Assembly: GCA_004380135.1 (NCBI GenBank)
Contig: QXCR01000024.1
Span: forward strand, 62,001-126,000
DNA: 64,000 bases
Reading direction: 5' to 3'
Origin: Stemphylium vesicarium
Lineage: Eukaryota; Ascomycota; Dothideomycetes; Pleosporales; Pleosporaceae
Every line of letters begins with the position of its first letter. The first letter of the stretch is position 1. A program made the translations under genes and the position numbers. This document shows, piece after piece, positions 9,971-21,650 of the stretch. Under the pieces are notes generated by a model that was not told the origin of the DNA, ran no database searches, and worked only from the letters and a program-made list of their open reading frames with translations.

Positions 9971-12542
9971 TTATTTGTACATCCTTCCTTCAATTGGAAA
10001 CTCCACCTCATAACTCGTAAAGCAACAATGTCCGATCGGTTCTTGATTCGACCTTTCTTCTTCACCATGTATAATCGCACCCCACTTGACAGGCAGTACA
10101 CTCGCATCGACATCCTTTGCCGGGCGATGACAAGCCGCACTGATAGCAGCTGAGTTGCTGCCCGCCAACGGCATGCCGGGTGGAAAGCGGAATCTGCCAA
10201 TGAGCACGCCACCAACTGCAAGAAATGTCGCAACAACTGTAGTCAGGATGATTGCTACGGGGGAATACCCGCAAGTAGAAATTTCCTTGGTTATCTCTCG
10301 TGTATGCATGTCTGTCAGTGAGAGCTGGACTTTGAACAGACTCTGAGAAGCGAGCCAGTGGAACAGCCCCGATAAAACAGTCATGGGTATTGCGTAGCGA
10401 AAGGGGACGCCGAGCCAGTAGGTAACTCGTTGTTGGCCGACAGGAGCAGTCACGCGAAGAGTCTTACGCTGAACAGCGAAGCGCGACCATTCCGCCGAAA
10501 CAAACATTGTCGTGTAGAGAGCGTTGAAGGCGAGGTACATGTACGAAAGCAGAGCCTGTGGCGTATTTGCCAAAAGGACACCACCTAATAGCGATGTCTC
10601 CAAATTGAGGAGATTGTTGCCTTTGACGGCGCCGAAACCTGTTTCCCATAACTTTTTCGGGTCGGTAGGCATACCACTCATGGCGTAGACATTCATGGGA
10701 ATGCTGGCCACGATGGCAAAACCATATCTGCGGCGAATATTAGCACTGACGACTAGATGGACTGCAACTACTTACGCCCAATACGTCCCAACCCATCTCA
10801 TCTCACTAGGAGCCATGGCCCATTTACGCCTCCTCGGTCTGAATCTTCTGCGGTCCCTTTGTTGTGCGATGATCGGGCGTTCCTTTGCCCACTCATTCCA
10901 ATCCCACCAAAGCTCAACATGTCGCCTTGTTTGCAAACATCGATCAGCCGTCGTCAGGTCTGGGTCATCCAGGAAACTGGCAATCGCATCTCCAATAGTA
11001 ACAAGAGCTGCGTGGTCTTTGCATTTGTAGTATGTGAGACCCATAGCAACGGCCTTGATCAGGTTTGCTACGATGACTATGGCGGCGATGACAAAGCTGA
11101 ACTGCAGCTCGCAGAGCTCTTCCACCGTCTCGATTAAACAATAGTCTAGGTCGCTCTCCCAAGGCTTCCATTGCGAGCGGTCATGCGGTACCTGGGTCCC
11201 ATTACTCGGATCGCCTGATTGTTGAGAGTAAGTCAGCGTGTTGTTCCCAGAGTCTTACACACTAGGGCTTACCTACACTCTCCCACTGGATGGGTGGGGC
11301 ACCGCCACCCATTAGAAGGGTACTCTTCAGGATCCGCAATGACGGGCATCTGTGCATTCCAGCCTCTTATATCATAGCCTCCTCTCGGGTTTATCTCTTC
11401 AGTACGATTCTCAGGTTTGAGCACCCACTCGAAATGATCGTCTTCTTTGTATTGCCGAAGTTCCCACAAAGTCGAGTTCCGCTGAAACGTTGCCTGTCCC
11501 TGTACTAGGTAAACATTACCCACGTCTGATACATAATGATTACCATAGCTGTCAAAGCACTCTTGTGTGGACACATTCCGGTATTTGGGCGTTGTTCCGT
11601 CGTTGCTTAATTCGACAGTATCTGTCAAGTCAACCCGATAAGGTTTGACTTTGGATGTAAAATCCTCAGTCCAGTTCTTTTCGAAACCATAGAAATTGCT
11701 AGTATCGTAGGGCCCACCATTGATCCAACTTTCTGTAGTCGGTATGACGAAATACTCGTTTGCTTGGAGACGTGTGAACACAACAGAGTTGAATAAGAGG
11801 TGTAGCGGCACTGATGACAGAAACAAGACCAAATACAGAACACAACGTTGCTTCCGAATGTACCAGAGGTTTCTGAGGTTCGGGACGCCAATGTGCAGCC
11901 AGCGGCGCTGAGCGTGAGCGCGATCGACTTCGGTTCGGTTTGGTGCTGCAAGCACCTGCATAACGTAATTGCTTGCGCACAGCAGCAACGTACTTAGGAT
12001 CTGGTCGTATATAAGCACCGAACTGTTCAAAAAGGGAAAGACCCACGTTAACGAGGAGGTGTATCCAAATGTTCATCCTCCTAACAGTGGTGCAACTTCC
12101 AATGAACAACGTGCCGACAGCCCCGTTTGTTTCGAAGTTGGGACTTGATCCCACCCATATAGTGATTATAAGATTGCAGATGAGAATCGAGACGGCGCTT
12201 ATTAATGATACGAGCGCACCAGTGCGCCAGCCTGTCGGGAAGCGCTGTTTCACCGGCATGCGATTTGGATTCTCTCCATTTCCAGACTTCAATAGAGAAT
12301 AGTTGTCGCGTGAATGCTTTCTGACGATCTCGGCTGGACTCAGCAACGCGCTGAACGACTCGTTCCGGCTGCCCTGGGTGGTAATGTCGTCACTGTACCT
12401 GTAGGTCGATGTTTCTTGCCTGGCGAAGAAATCAGACCATGATCAATTTTAAGGGTAGGGGAGAGGACCCATGGGGCTGGAGCAACTCAATGTCATTAGT
12501 GTTCCAATCGCGACCAGCCGCATGACCCAGTGGTTCATACAT
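9971..12542 (-). CDS. Multi-pass membrane protein with DUF6536-like N-terminal region
   Basis: Five exons (12542-12469, 12419-12047, 12000-11277, 11214-10776, 10727-9971) give 788 residues. The GWRTGA motif at 88-93 followed by a hydrophobic segment, a WIHLLVN helix, the run LSTLLLCASNYVMQVL and the motif RRWLHIGVPNLRNL are features I associate with fungal DUF6536 proteins. At least six further hydrophobic segments follow, separated by a long Asn-rich, probably extracytoplasmic loop. Intron 2 (12046-12001) is fixed by the conserved LVN-ILSTLLL join. Intron 3 (11276-11215) uses donor GTAGGT because the neighbouring GTAAGC would break the frame. Exon 1 is the least certain part: it relies on a weak donor (GTCCTC) at 12468 to bring the ATG at 12542 into frame. 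No function is known for the family. Confidence 0.75.
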
Positions 12543-13480
12543 CGCAGATGCGATGCGAAATTATGGCGCAGTAAGCATGGGGATGTCAGTGAGCTCAGAA
12601 TGTTTAAGTCACGCGCCAAATTGGGGCGGAAAACGTGGATTTAAGTGTTGCTGCACGATAATCAGGCTGCCCGCGAGGCCTGCTACCTCGCCGTACAACA
12701 TGCCATGGGGCGTTTTGGTCCGGGCCCCGACCAGTCACAGAGGCAAGATCAGCCCAGCGCCTGTAATAAGCGGTGCCTGTAATTTGCTTATCTTCTTTCT
12801 CATTGGCAAATCTCCTGGTGGCTGTGCCGTTAGAAGGGAGACGAACGGTGTGTTGTGGTGGCGTTGCCTAGGCATCATCCAAAGACTACAGGCACAACCT
12901 AAAAGCAGGCAAATCAACGGAAAATCGCCACATAACCGTCGCGATTATAATGCGTGGCGATAAATTCGCAGTGGATGGAGGTTGTATTTCCAGAATCTTG
13001 GTGGTAGATTGCAGGGGTGTGAAAAATTAGTCTTGGCAGGGCGACTTGCGCAACGGCGCTAGCTAACGTCCCACCCTACGTGGCGAGAAACCCTACGTTG
13101 CGAGAACAACCAATGAGATCGCAGGGATTACAGATCTTTGTACGCAAAATTGCCTTCAACTAAGTATAACCAAAGAGTTTTGTTTTCTGACATAGCAATG
13201 AGTTTATCATACTACCAACACTAATGCAGCGTTTTTGGAAGCATGGAATTAGCCCATTTTTTCAGCACACTGGGTTTCTCGCTACGCAGGGGGGAGGTTA
13301 GACCCTTACGCAGGAGCATACACGTGCTGGACTCAGTCGTGGGAGCAGGTGTCGGAAGGACATCATATGCGTTCACGTCATTCATTCATGGAAATTCATG
13401 CGGCAATGTCTACACTTTACTACGTTTGATACGCTGATGCAGAAATCAACATATGACATTGCCTCTATTCTACGGCCACT
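12543..13480. other. Intergenic region without supportable gene
   Basis: About 0.9 kb between the DUF6536-like gene start and the carboxypeptidase stop. Short open frames at 12553-12963 show no homology features. Nothing else recognised. Confidence 0.4.
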
Positions 13481-15216
13481 TTACTCCGATCCGCGTCTGA
13501 CCCTGCTAATATCACTAGGCGTGCTCGTAGGCAGCGGAACAAAAGACTCCGTGTGCGTCGCCTCCGCGGTACCATTAGTGCTGTAATCATCCGTAACAAC
13601 CTGGCTACCATCCGCGATAACAAGCTTGTCCAGCACACGCTTGAAGTGCTCCAGACTAGCTTCGGGTTGGTAGTACGGTACCTCGTGACCCGCCTGGTAG
13701 ATCCTAGTGAATGAGAAGTTACCGTATTCGCGGACCTCGCCATACTCGACGCCGTCAACAAGGAAGGGCGTGTAGCCAGCTGCGTTGAAAGCCTCGGTAT
13801 CGGTGAAATTAACGGCTAGAGAGACAGCCTCACCACCGAACCAGTTGCAGATGTAGTCTGCGTCTCCGTAGAGGAGGGCAACACGGACGCCGTATGCGAG
13901 GATCTCCTCGAGGTCTTCCAAGAAGTTGGGGAAGACAAAGTCGCCAGTTTGCTGGAATCCGCGGGAAACGTTGCGGGCGTTGGTGCTAGTGTAGTTGATG
14001 TTCACGCCAATCGCTTCCTGAGTGGAGGCGAGGTTCAGGAAGGACTCAAAGTAGTCTGGAGGAGTGGGGTCATCGTAGGGGTGGCGGATGTCGTATACAC
14101 CGCGACCGCCGAACGAGTAGTATGGCTCCTCCACCAACGAACGGCAAAGATTGGTAGCGGATGAACATGTTAGATAGCCATCTTCAGTGGTGCGGTCGGA
14201 CTGCTTGCAGTACTCGATCTGGTCATAACAGCCTCCTGGCATGTAGTAGGCGTTCTTCATGAAGGTATAGACCGTGTCGTTGACGGCCTTGATTCCGTAG
14301 GTGTTGTTGACAGCAAACTCAGGGTAGTAAGGAGCCTGAATCTGCTCGTCGATGATACCGTTGATTATGCCAAGAGTGTCCATCTGAACCTCAACACCAG
14401 CGCAAGAGCCATTCTTGATCTTCTCGTTTTGCTGGTAGAAGTAGTTGTAGAAACCTGGGCCATAGTGCCCTCCGTAACTAAATGAACTGTTAGCAATCTC
14501 ATCAGGAAAATAACACAAACTTGCTCACCTCTCAGTCCACAGGTTAAAAGTAAAGTTGGTGATATCCGGGTCGAGCTGTGGGCTCAGATCCAAGAAAGCC
14601 TGGAGGATGTGCCACGCACCAATGGCTGCAGCATCAGTGGTGTTTGCCGTATCGGGATCAACGAGCGAGTAACGGCCTTCGTCATCGGTCTCGGTAGTTT
14701 CGTAGGAGAAACCGACACCCACGGGCTGAGAGAGGTAAAGCATGTTGCTGTGCTCGTTCCACGAGTATGGGTTCAATTGAGTCTTCAGATCTTCGGTCAC
14801 ATTACATGGGCCGTGTTCCTGGAAAAGACCGATGAGAGAGTCACTTCCTGGTCCACCATTCAACCAGAGGGTCTGGTCACGTGATTAGTGTGAGAATCAT
14901 AGTTGCCGACGATGGGACGAGAGTTGCTTACCAATGGCTTCTCACTCGGGTTCTCACGAGCCTCAAAGAACCAAAAGAACATGTTGGTCGTCGGGTTGAG
15001 GCTAACGTAGCCTGCATAGTCGTCGACACCCTCAGTGGTCTCGCAGACGCCGGCCTTTCCGGGTTGTTTGTACCGAATCTCGGCACCCTGGGCAGACTTG
15101 ATCGTGGTAACGCCAGCAGGGTCAGCAGGGACCTGACGCTCCACGATAAAAGGCGTGCGGGCGCTGCTAAGCGTTGCGGCTGCCAGGATGGCAGCGATCT
15201 GAGTGAAGCGCGCCAT
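13481..15216 (-). CDS. Secreted serine carboxypeptidase (peptidase family S10)
   Basis: Exopeptidase that removes C-terminal residues, expected in the vacuole or outside the cell. Exons 15216-14932, 14872-14529 and 14477-13481 give 541 residues. The start [19 protein letters not shown] is a signal peptide. The oxyanion region [10 protein letters not shown], the nucleophile motif ESYGGHYGP (Ser210, whose codon is split by intron 2), the GDAD motif (414-417) containing the catalytic Asp, and His474 in AGHEVPYY form a complete catalytic set. The common GGPGSSS is here GGPGSDS. The acceptor of intron 2 is the second AG after the GCTAAC branch site. Many N-glycosylation sites are visible. The tail is Ser/Thr-rich with no clear GPI signal. 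Confidence 0.92.
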
Positions 15217-16398
15217 GGTGGGAAGCTTGTCAAAGAGAAGAGTAACCAAGGCTTCAACAACGGCTTGCCCAGATAACGGGCCCTCTCAGCAGCCTTATAT
15301 ACGTTAGCTCAGTACGAAGCCAAGCGGTGATAAACGCACCGGTCTAGCTAGGTACTCATACTCATTGCATCGCATCGCACGGTCCAATGCTGCAACGTCA
15401 GACTACATGGTTGCCGGAATAGATCTATGTGCTATCGTACAGCATATTAACCTGGATCAGGCAACTGCAAAGCGAGACCTGGAACTCCAATTGGCTGGAT
15501 AACATGTCTGAAGATCCTAGGGCTGTGCGTTGGAAACAATACTAAGGGCGTCGGTTAGGATTGTCGGTACGCCACAGGCGGATGATTGCTTTGCGACTGG
15601 GCATGCGCATCGTCTAACACTACCAAAGATCATGTTAGGAGTCGCGCCTGTTCCACAAAGTGTTCAACCTTGACTCCGTGCCCCGAAATGCATGCCAGCA
15701 CAAACGCGACGGGGTGAAAGCTCTCAATCATTGTTCAGCGACGTCGAAGATGCTCAACACGAGATCCAAGTTCGCGGGAGCCATGTGTCAAGCTCTTTAC
15801 CCAAACAAGCAGCTCGCTATGCACGGCGGTGGAACAAGGCCTTTTTCCAAGGCTTGTCGCTCTTGTTGCCGGGCGGGCAAAGCTTATCGACGTCATGATT
15901 CCGGCGTCATCTTGGAGATTGGGACAGAGTTTGGGGGTGATGAGGTGTGTTTAGCGGAGGCGAAAGAGGGGAAGACGCCTAGAGCCCCACGCAGCAACGG
16001 CACAATCAGTGTAAAGCGCTAGCTGCGGTCGGCAGGTCCTCACACGTCTTTTATCGCGACAATGGCATTATTCTCTTCTAGATGCGGTTCGTGTCGCATG
16101 GCTCTAATGTGCTCACGGCGAGCTATCGCCGTGCGATACCTTGTTGTTAGTCACGGCAATTAAAGAGTAAGCCAAGGCGGCTATAACGGGCATCATGCAT
16201 GCGCATGCAATCGCTGCCATGGTAGTGTATTGTTTGTCGCGAAGGGCCTATCATCATTTTGTACGTTCCTAGCATATCAACCACCCTCAACCAAGTCGCC
16301 TCTCGATCTGCCAAGAAATCAAAAGTCAAAAGTATTGTTTGTCAAACTCAAGCCCTGGCGGGGTAATAACGATCTGCCTCGATCTACACTCTCCTCTT
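15217..16398. other. Intergenic region between carboxypeptidase promoter and the P450 remnant
   Basis: Contains the carboxypeptidase promoter at its left end. Open frames at 15660-16022 have no recognisable features and unlikely composition. Nothing else recognised. Confidence 0.4.
15294..15301 (-). promoter_or_regulatory. TATA box of the carboxypeptidase gene
   Basis: TATATAAG on the minus strand, about 80 bp upstream of the ATG at 15216. Good match and spacing for a fungal TATA-type promoter. Confidence 0.45.
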
Positions 16399-18079
16399 CT
16401 AGACGACACCATCCTCCCCCCAAACAAACTCCCCCACCATCTCCCCTCCCACCCTCCTCACAAACCTTACATTAACATCGCAATCTGGTTTCGGCATCGC
16501 ATTCCACACATCCGCATTCCGTTTCGTAGGCGCCTCCTAACACCCACTAACCGGCACCACATCATACTGCAACAGTACCATCGCGACCAAACTAAGGATA
16601 ACATTAGTTGAAAAGTGGCAACCAGGACACAACGCTGAGCCGGCTCCGAAAGGGCGAAAAGCAGATGTGCTGGCGAGATTCTTCTGGCCGGTGGCAGAAA
16701 GGAAACGTGTGTGGTCGAATTTGGTGGCGCTAGGTCCCCAGATGCCTGTGTTGTGTTGTATGCACTGGCCTGGAATCATGACCATGGCGCCCTTCTTCAA
16801 GAAGTAGTGACTTGCGAGTGTGGTGTCGCGCTGGACGTGTTTGACGCTAACGACTGTGCTGTGGTACCGTAGCGTCTCGTTGAGCATTGCTATTAGTTGT
16901 GGGCATTCGAGCTTGATCCTGTTCAGGTCGAGTATCTTGGCTTTTGCATCGGCATCTTCTTTCTTCGGACCATCTCGAGCAGCGGCATGCAGTTCTTCGC
17001 GTACCTTTTGCGTGATATCGCTGTCGGAAAGGATCTGGAATAGGAGCCAGAATGCAATGATAGAGCCGCTGCTAAGTATTGCAAGAGAAGTAGCCACTTC
17101 GATTTTGGCTGCCTCTGCTGGAGAAACGCTGTTGCCCAGCGCGACATTGTACATTTCCGCGGCCATGGGGAAGGCAATTAGATGGCTGCCCTTTTCAGAG
17201 TACTTTTGGAAAGCTTTGGCGGTGTGGGTGCGCGCCTTTGAGGTTTTGCGGGCAGTTAGAGATGGGAAGGGACTGTTGACCAAGTTGCCTATACCCAAGA
17301 CGAAGGTACTACTCTAATTAGTACCCATACTGTTATTGATCCAATATTCGGCACATGTGAAAGGCTTACGCCCAGTTCTTTTCCATCTCCGGGTCATTGA
17401 ACGGGGGTTTTGTTGAAGCTCGATAGACCTGTCGACAAATTCGAATTCCAAGGAGGTGTTGAAGACGCTAAGCTGGCAGCGTTACCTGATGCCTGACCAA
17501 TTCCAGTAGTCCCATCTGACGGCCATCCCATACATCGTCCAGCAAAGTAACTTTTAGTCTTTCAACAGCCACGCGTGTCGCGGCCTTCAGTGGTGGTACA
17601 GAAAGCAAGTGTTTGCGTACACTCATCACAAGACCGTTTCCATGGACGCTGAAGCCCTCTCGTAAAAATGTCTGTGATTCGCTCTTGATCCTGCTAATGA
17701 GCATTCCAAAGTCATTGAGTTCGGGATGCAATATGTAGCATTTGCTTTGCTTTGGACCATGTGGATGAGTTGCGGCGCGTAAACGACATAAATTCGCTGG
17801 AAAGGCATCCGGAAGGTTTGTATTCCCGGTCCGTTCTTGCTGTAGGTTATCAGCATTCGAATTTCCCCGAACAGTTTTGATTGTATAAAGGTACCCAAGA
17901 TGTTTAACATAGCTGGCCCCGTAACGCAATATACCTATAGCCGGACCCAAGAACGGGACTCGAATCTCTGCCAAATATGGTTCGTCCTTACCCTGCGTAC
18001 TATGAAGCGAAAACTGTAGAACAAGATACATTGCTGCCACCACGATAGCAGCCACAACCGCGGACTCATGCATGTTCAT
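16399..18079 (-). pseudogene. Cytochrome P450, disrupted by a frameshift and a premature TAG
   Basis: Remnant of an ER-anchored P450 of the fungal CYP7/CYP8-like (sterol 7-alpha-hydroxylase or prostacyclin synthase-like) style. Segments 18079-17895, 17839-17486, 17428-17370 and 17308-16399 are separated by canonical 55-61 nt introns. An N-terminal membrane anchor, the ETLR motif and the heme loop FRPFGAGSALCPG are intact. Two lesions: (1) in the second segment the P450-like frame (RMPFQRIYVVYAPQL) must shift at about 17741-17753, a tandem TTTGC repeat, to reach the frame of LNDFGML and SVRKHLL; no legal splice does this. (2) A TAG at 16539-16537 interrupts the frame, yet the same frame stays open for 45 more codons of plausible P450 C-terminus to a TAG at 16401-16399. 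Assembly error or stop readthrough are alternatives. Confidence 0.75.
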
Positions 18080-18812
18080 CTTGAGGAATTGATCTCAATA
18101 GAGCTGGAAGTAATCCACGAACTTCGGTGCTTATATAGTATATGTTCTAACATGCCTCTACTAGCAGACAACATCGTCTGACCGCCCCCGACACGAAAGA
18201 TGACCATCGCCACACGCAGACCATAGAAGAAAGCTTTATCCATACGCTGATATCAAGTATTTCTGATACCACTGCTTATGTCAGCCTTAGTGATTTTCGT
18301 AAGGAAAGGTCGTATAGAACTCCCTATCAAACCCTAGACGAACCCTTTACCATCTATTCAAGCCCTGACAAGCAAGTGCTAGCGGAGCTTGTTGAATGCT
18401 TAGGGTTCCAGAAATAATCCAGACGGAATGGCCCGAACCGATCGTTTGGGTGCGCGTGGGCGCTGCATTATCGTAGGGTCCAGATTCTAGAGCAATCGCA
18501 TGCCGCCGAGATGGACGAACGATCACTAGTCATTTTTCCACCTCTTCGAGGGCGAGAATCGCAGGGCCGAGCTGCAAGGTGGAACATCCCGTATCATGGG
18601 GCTTGTGTGAGATATTCCGAGTTTCGTATATCTCACGATTCCAGCTCAAGTGACTTCCGTGAAGGCTGTGCACGGAAATCCTGCGACACCGACAACCGCG
18701 AAAGCTCGGAAGAAGTTTAACTCTAGCCGATGAGATCCTAGTCTATCTTCTCAAGGAAGCCACGGGCTCCGGGCAAATATCCGTGTTGCAATAAGACAGT
18801 ACCAACGCTCTT
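18080..18812. other. Intergenic region
   Basis: Holds the former P450 promoter at its left end. An open frame at 18511-18720 has no features that support a gene. Nothing else recognised. Confidence 0.4.
18130..18137 (-). promoter_or_regulatory. TATA box of the P450 remnant
   Basis: TATATAAG on the minus strand 51 bp upstream of the P450 start at 18079. The promoter element appears intact although the coding region is broken. Confidence 0.45.
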
Positions 18813-19601
18813 TCAGCCACCTCCAGGTTTCTTCAATGCCCCACCGAGGATACTCGGATCCAACATCTTCGCCTCGGGCACTTCGACACCACATCGCACC
18901 CACATACTACTCCAGAGCGCACCAACGGGCCTCTCCTCGGGCATAAAGACGACAGTATTGATGTAGCTGCTTGTGGTGTTGTAGCAATCCGGCATATTGA
19001 ATAGTTGCGCTTCGCAGTTATCGCCCTTGTTCGAGACGAACACACCGCAGCGTGCTTCGCTTGGGAGATTGACGCAGGTACCGTTTTTCCACCTCTCGAG
19101 CGGCGGTGGGAAATATGTCTTTTGCAGTAATTCGCCGCGGCAGTGCTTGGGTCCGCTGGCGCCGGAATATGTAAGAGCGAGGATGGGGAGTTGTGGGGGA
19201 GGTGGCGGTTGTGGTACTGGTACTGGTACTGCAGATGGCGTAGGCGTCATCATGGGACCCAAGACACCTTCTGCGCTCCAACTTGCGCTCGATTGTGGCT
19301 CGGGTGTGAAGCCAATCATTCCTTCTTGCGTTTCTGTCATGGTGCTGGGTTCTAGCGTTACTCCGGGTACAGTGCTGCTGCCGTTCAATACATCCCCGCG
19401 GTCAAAGTCTGTGCCGTTTAGCAGCGCTTTCGCTGCGACTACATCGTCGTCTTCTCCGATTCTGGCGGCTTGTGCGAGATTGATTTGAATGACTTGAGGG
19501 GATGGGCCGCGGACTTCGATGGCTGTCGAGAGTGATATTGTGATGAAGAGGAGGGTGACGGACGAGGCGACGAGAATCATGCGTCGAGATATGGAAGACA
19601 T
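18813..19601 (-). CDS. Secreted or membrane-anchored protein with Pro-rich linker and six-cysteine C-terminal domain
   Basis: Single-exon gene of 262 residues starting at the ATG at 19601; the open frame extends upstream but without another ATG. After a short basic start (MSSISRR) a hydrophobic segment (MILVASSVTLLFITISLSTA) acts as signal peptide or type II anchor. A low-complexity, acidic then Pro-rich linker follows, including a VPVPVPQPPPPPQ run coded by GGTACT-like repeats. The C-terminal 100 residues hold six cysteines (in HCRGE, GTCVNL, ARCGVF, DNCEAQ, PDCYNT and VRCGVE), enough for three disulfides, and N-glycosylation sites. I do not recognise the family. The layout suits a cell-wall-associated or secreted protein; calling it an effector would be speculation. 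Confidence 0.7.
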   Translation of the reverse strand: MSSISRRMILVASSVTLLFITISLSTAIEVRGPSPQVIQINLAQAARIGEDDDVVAAKALLNGTDFDRGDVLNGSSTVPGVTLEPSTMTETQEGMIGFTPEPQSSASWSAEGVLGPMMTPTPSAVPVPVPQPPPPPQLPILALTYSGASGPKHCRGELLQKTYFPPPLERWKNGTCVNLPSEARCGVFVSNKGDNCEAQLFNMPDCYNTTSSYINTVVFMPEERPVGALWSSMWVRCGVEVPEAKMLDPSILGGALKKPGGG

Positions 19602-19982
19602 TTTTACATCTGTGGAGATCTTGGGTAAAAGAGTCCTGGAGAATGCGGTGCTGTTGAGGTTCCAGAGTTGTGCCAAGGGTCCATCGGGGGTTGCTGCACT
19701 ACGTGTTTCATCCCCACGTCTCTCTCAAACACTTTGCTCACCCACGTATAAGTAGACGAGTGACATCCGACATGCCTAGGTTCAGCGTTGGTAGTGTCAA
19801 TAAGGTAGCCTGTCAACAGCATAGCGATGGTCAGATCACGTGAGAAGATGAGGGGCTGCGGAACAACCCATGCTATTATGATCAAGCCAGTATTAATTCT
19901 CGATAATAAGCTCAAAAACATGAACTACAAGGAAACACCGACCAAGAAATGTATGCGCCGGTTTTCTCGTCATCCGCCTAGA
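19602..19982. other. Short intergenic region
   Basis: 380 bp between the MDR gene stop and the start of the Cys-rich protein gene. Nothing beyond presumed promoter and 3' UTR. Confidence 0.4.
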
Positions 19983-21088
19983 TCACTCTGCAAACTCATC
20001 AGCAACCTTCTCTTTCGCCTTATCCTGCGGCACTCTAACAACAATCTTGCCTTTCGCCCTTCCCGTCTTCAATTTCTCAAACGCCTTGGGCGCATCTTCC
20101 CACTCAAACACCGTATCAACAATACCCTTCAACTTGCCATCCTTGAGCCACTCACCCATCTGCTCCAGCGCCTCCGCCGACGGCTTAGCCATCATCATCT
20201 GGAAAGAATTCTTGCCACCACCCAAGAAGCTCGGCAGGAGCATGTTACTCGTCACCGTCTTCATACCACCCAGACTGTTCTGGACACCGATCTGCACAAA
20301 CTTGCCTGAGGGGGTGAGGAACGCAGATGAGGCTTTGTAGAGGTTGTCTGGCGTGCCAACGTTGTCTACGATGAGGTTGAAGATTTGGCCTTTGGAGGAG
20401 AGCATATCGACGATATCGGTGGTCTTGTAATCGATGACCTCGTCGGCACCTAGGCTCTTGCAGAAATCTACGTTTGGTGTAGAGCAACTGGTGGTAACGT
20501 GGCAGCCGAGTGCTTTCGCCATCTGGATACCGAAGACGCCGGTTCCGCCTGAACCACCATTGATGAAGACTTTGTCGCCGCTCTTGACGTTTGGGGCGAG
20601 CGCTTGGTATCTAGAAGGAGAGCACGCTGAATCAGTATTTTGGTCAGGGATAAGCAATTTCTTTCTACTCACTCTGATAAGCCCGCGATTCCCACCCCAG
20701 CTGCGTCTTCGACTTTGATTCCCTCAGGTAGCCGAGCTAGCATGTTTCTTTCTACGGCTACATACTGTGCCAGGGTACCTCCCGTAAGTGCACCGACTTT
20801 TGCGCCGAATACGAATTCGCCAATCTGGAACGAATCGACCTTCTTCCCCACTTTTGCGACTTTGCCGCAGAAGTCAGCGCCGGGGGTGATGTTAGATCCC
20901 ACGAGTCGCAGTGGCATGGGGCCTTCGGTCACTTTGTAGTCAACGGGATTGACTGCCATGGCGTGAACTTGGACGAGGATCTGTTCATCATGTATAGCGG
21001 GTTGTGGAGCAGCGTCATTGATCTGTAGGTTCTTCTCGACGCCACCGGCTGTGCTGTTGTACTGCCAGGCTTTCATTGTAGACGCCAT
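19983..21088 (-). CDS. Zinc-independent MDR oxidoreductase (quinone oxidoreductase-like)
   Basis: NADPH-dependent reductase of the medium-chain dehydrogenase superfamily. Exons 21088-20673 and 20610-19983 give 347 residues; the 62-nt intron splits a Glu codon. The N-terminal GroES-like domain includes VNPVDYKV and the PGADFCGKVAKVG motif. The cofactor fold carries GGSGGTG at 157-163, preceded by the conserved SGDKVFINGG. Zinc-ligand cysteines of alcohol dehydrogenases are absent, as in quinone-reductase and enoyl-reductase members. A start at ATG 21088 (MASTMKAW) is preferred because it matches family N-termini. The second MDR gene at 24663-25740 lies on the same strand across the phosphatase gene but is clearly divergent. 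Substrate unknown. Confidence 0.88.
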
Positions 21089-21650
21089 ATTTGCCGGAGA
21101 TGATTGAAACAATGTGTTTTTGGTTGGATTGGGATCGAGTTTATGCAAGCTTGGATGGGCGCTGTCCTTGTTATCTTATAGCGCGAGGCGGACAGCAGCT
21201 TTGCGTCATGGCGACTTACCTCTGAGCGGGGCTCGCGCCACCGTCGTCTTGTTGCACACCTGTGAATGCGCCCGCTCACGCTTGATGCACGAACTCAGCT
21301 CATGATGTATCGCCATCCAAACTATGATTAGTTATCAGTAGAGAAGCTACCTGGTGGGCTGCGAAACGGATCGGGCGTGTGTTCGCCCGCCGGTTCGCCC
21401 TACTTGCGCAAGAGTGGGCGTACCCACCCGACGCGCTTGGCCGATTACGCAACGACTGCACGAACACGACATGAAGAAAAAGCAGCTCTCGCGCAAAAAA
21501 ACGGGATATGGTCGTGAGTTGAGCTGGTGTATTGACTAGTCTTGCTACTTGTTGTTTAGTCCTGGATTAGAGTGCTGACAGCTGCAGCCCATGTCGATCG
21601 CTGCCCCTGGAACCTTTTATCACCCACTTTCGAACATAAGATGGATGCAC
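21089..21650. other. Intergenic region
   Basis: About 560 bp upstream of the MDR gene and downstream of the phosphatase gene. No coding or RNA feature recognised. Confidence 0.4.

Noticed and set aside
17626..17910. A conventional intron to explain the P450 frame change
   Set aside because: No GT or plausible GC donor in the right phase precedes the available AG acceptors; every tested join stays out of frame.
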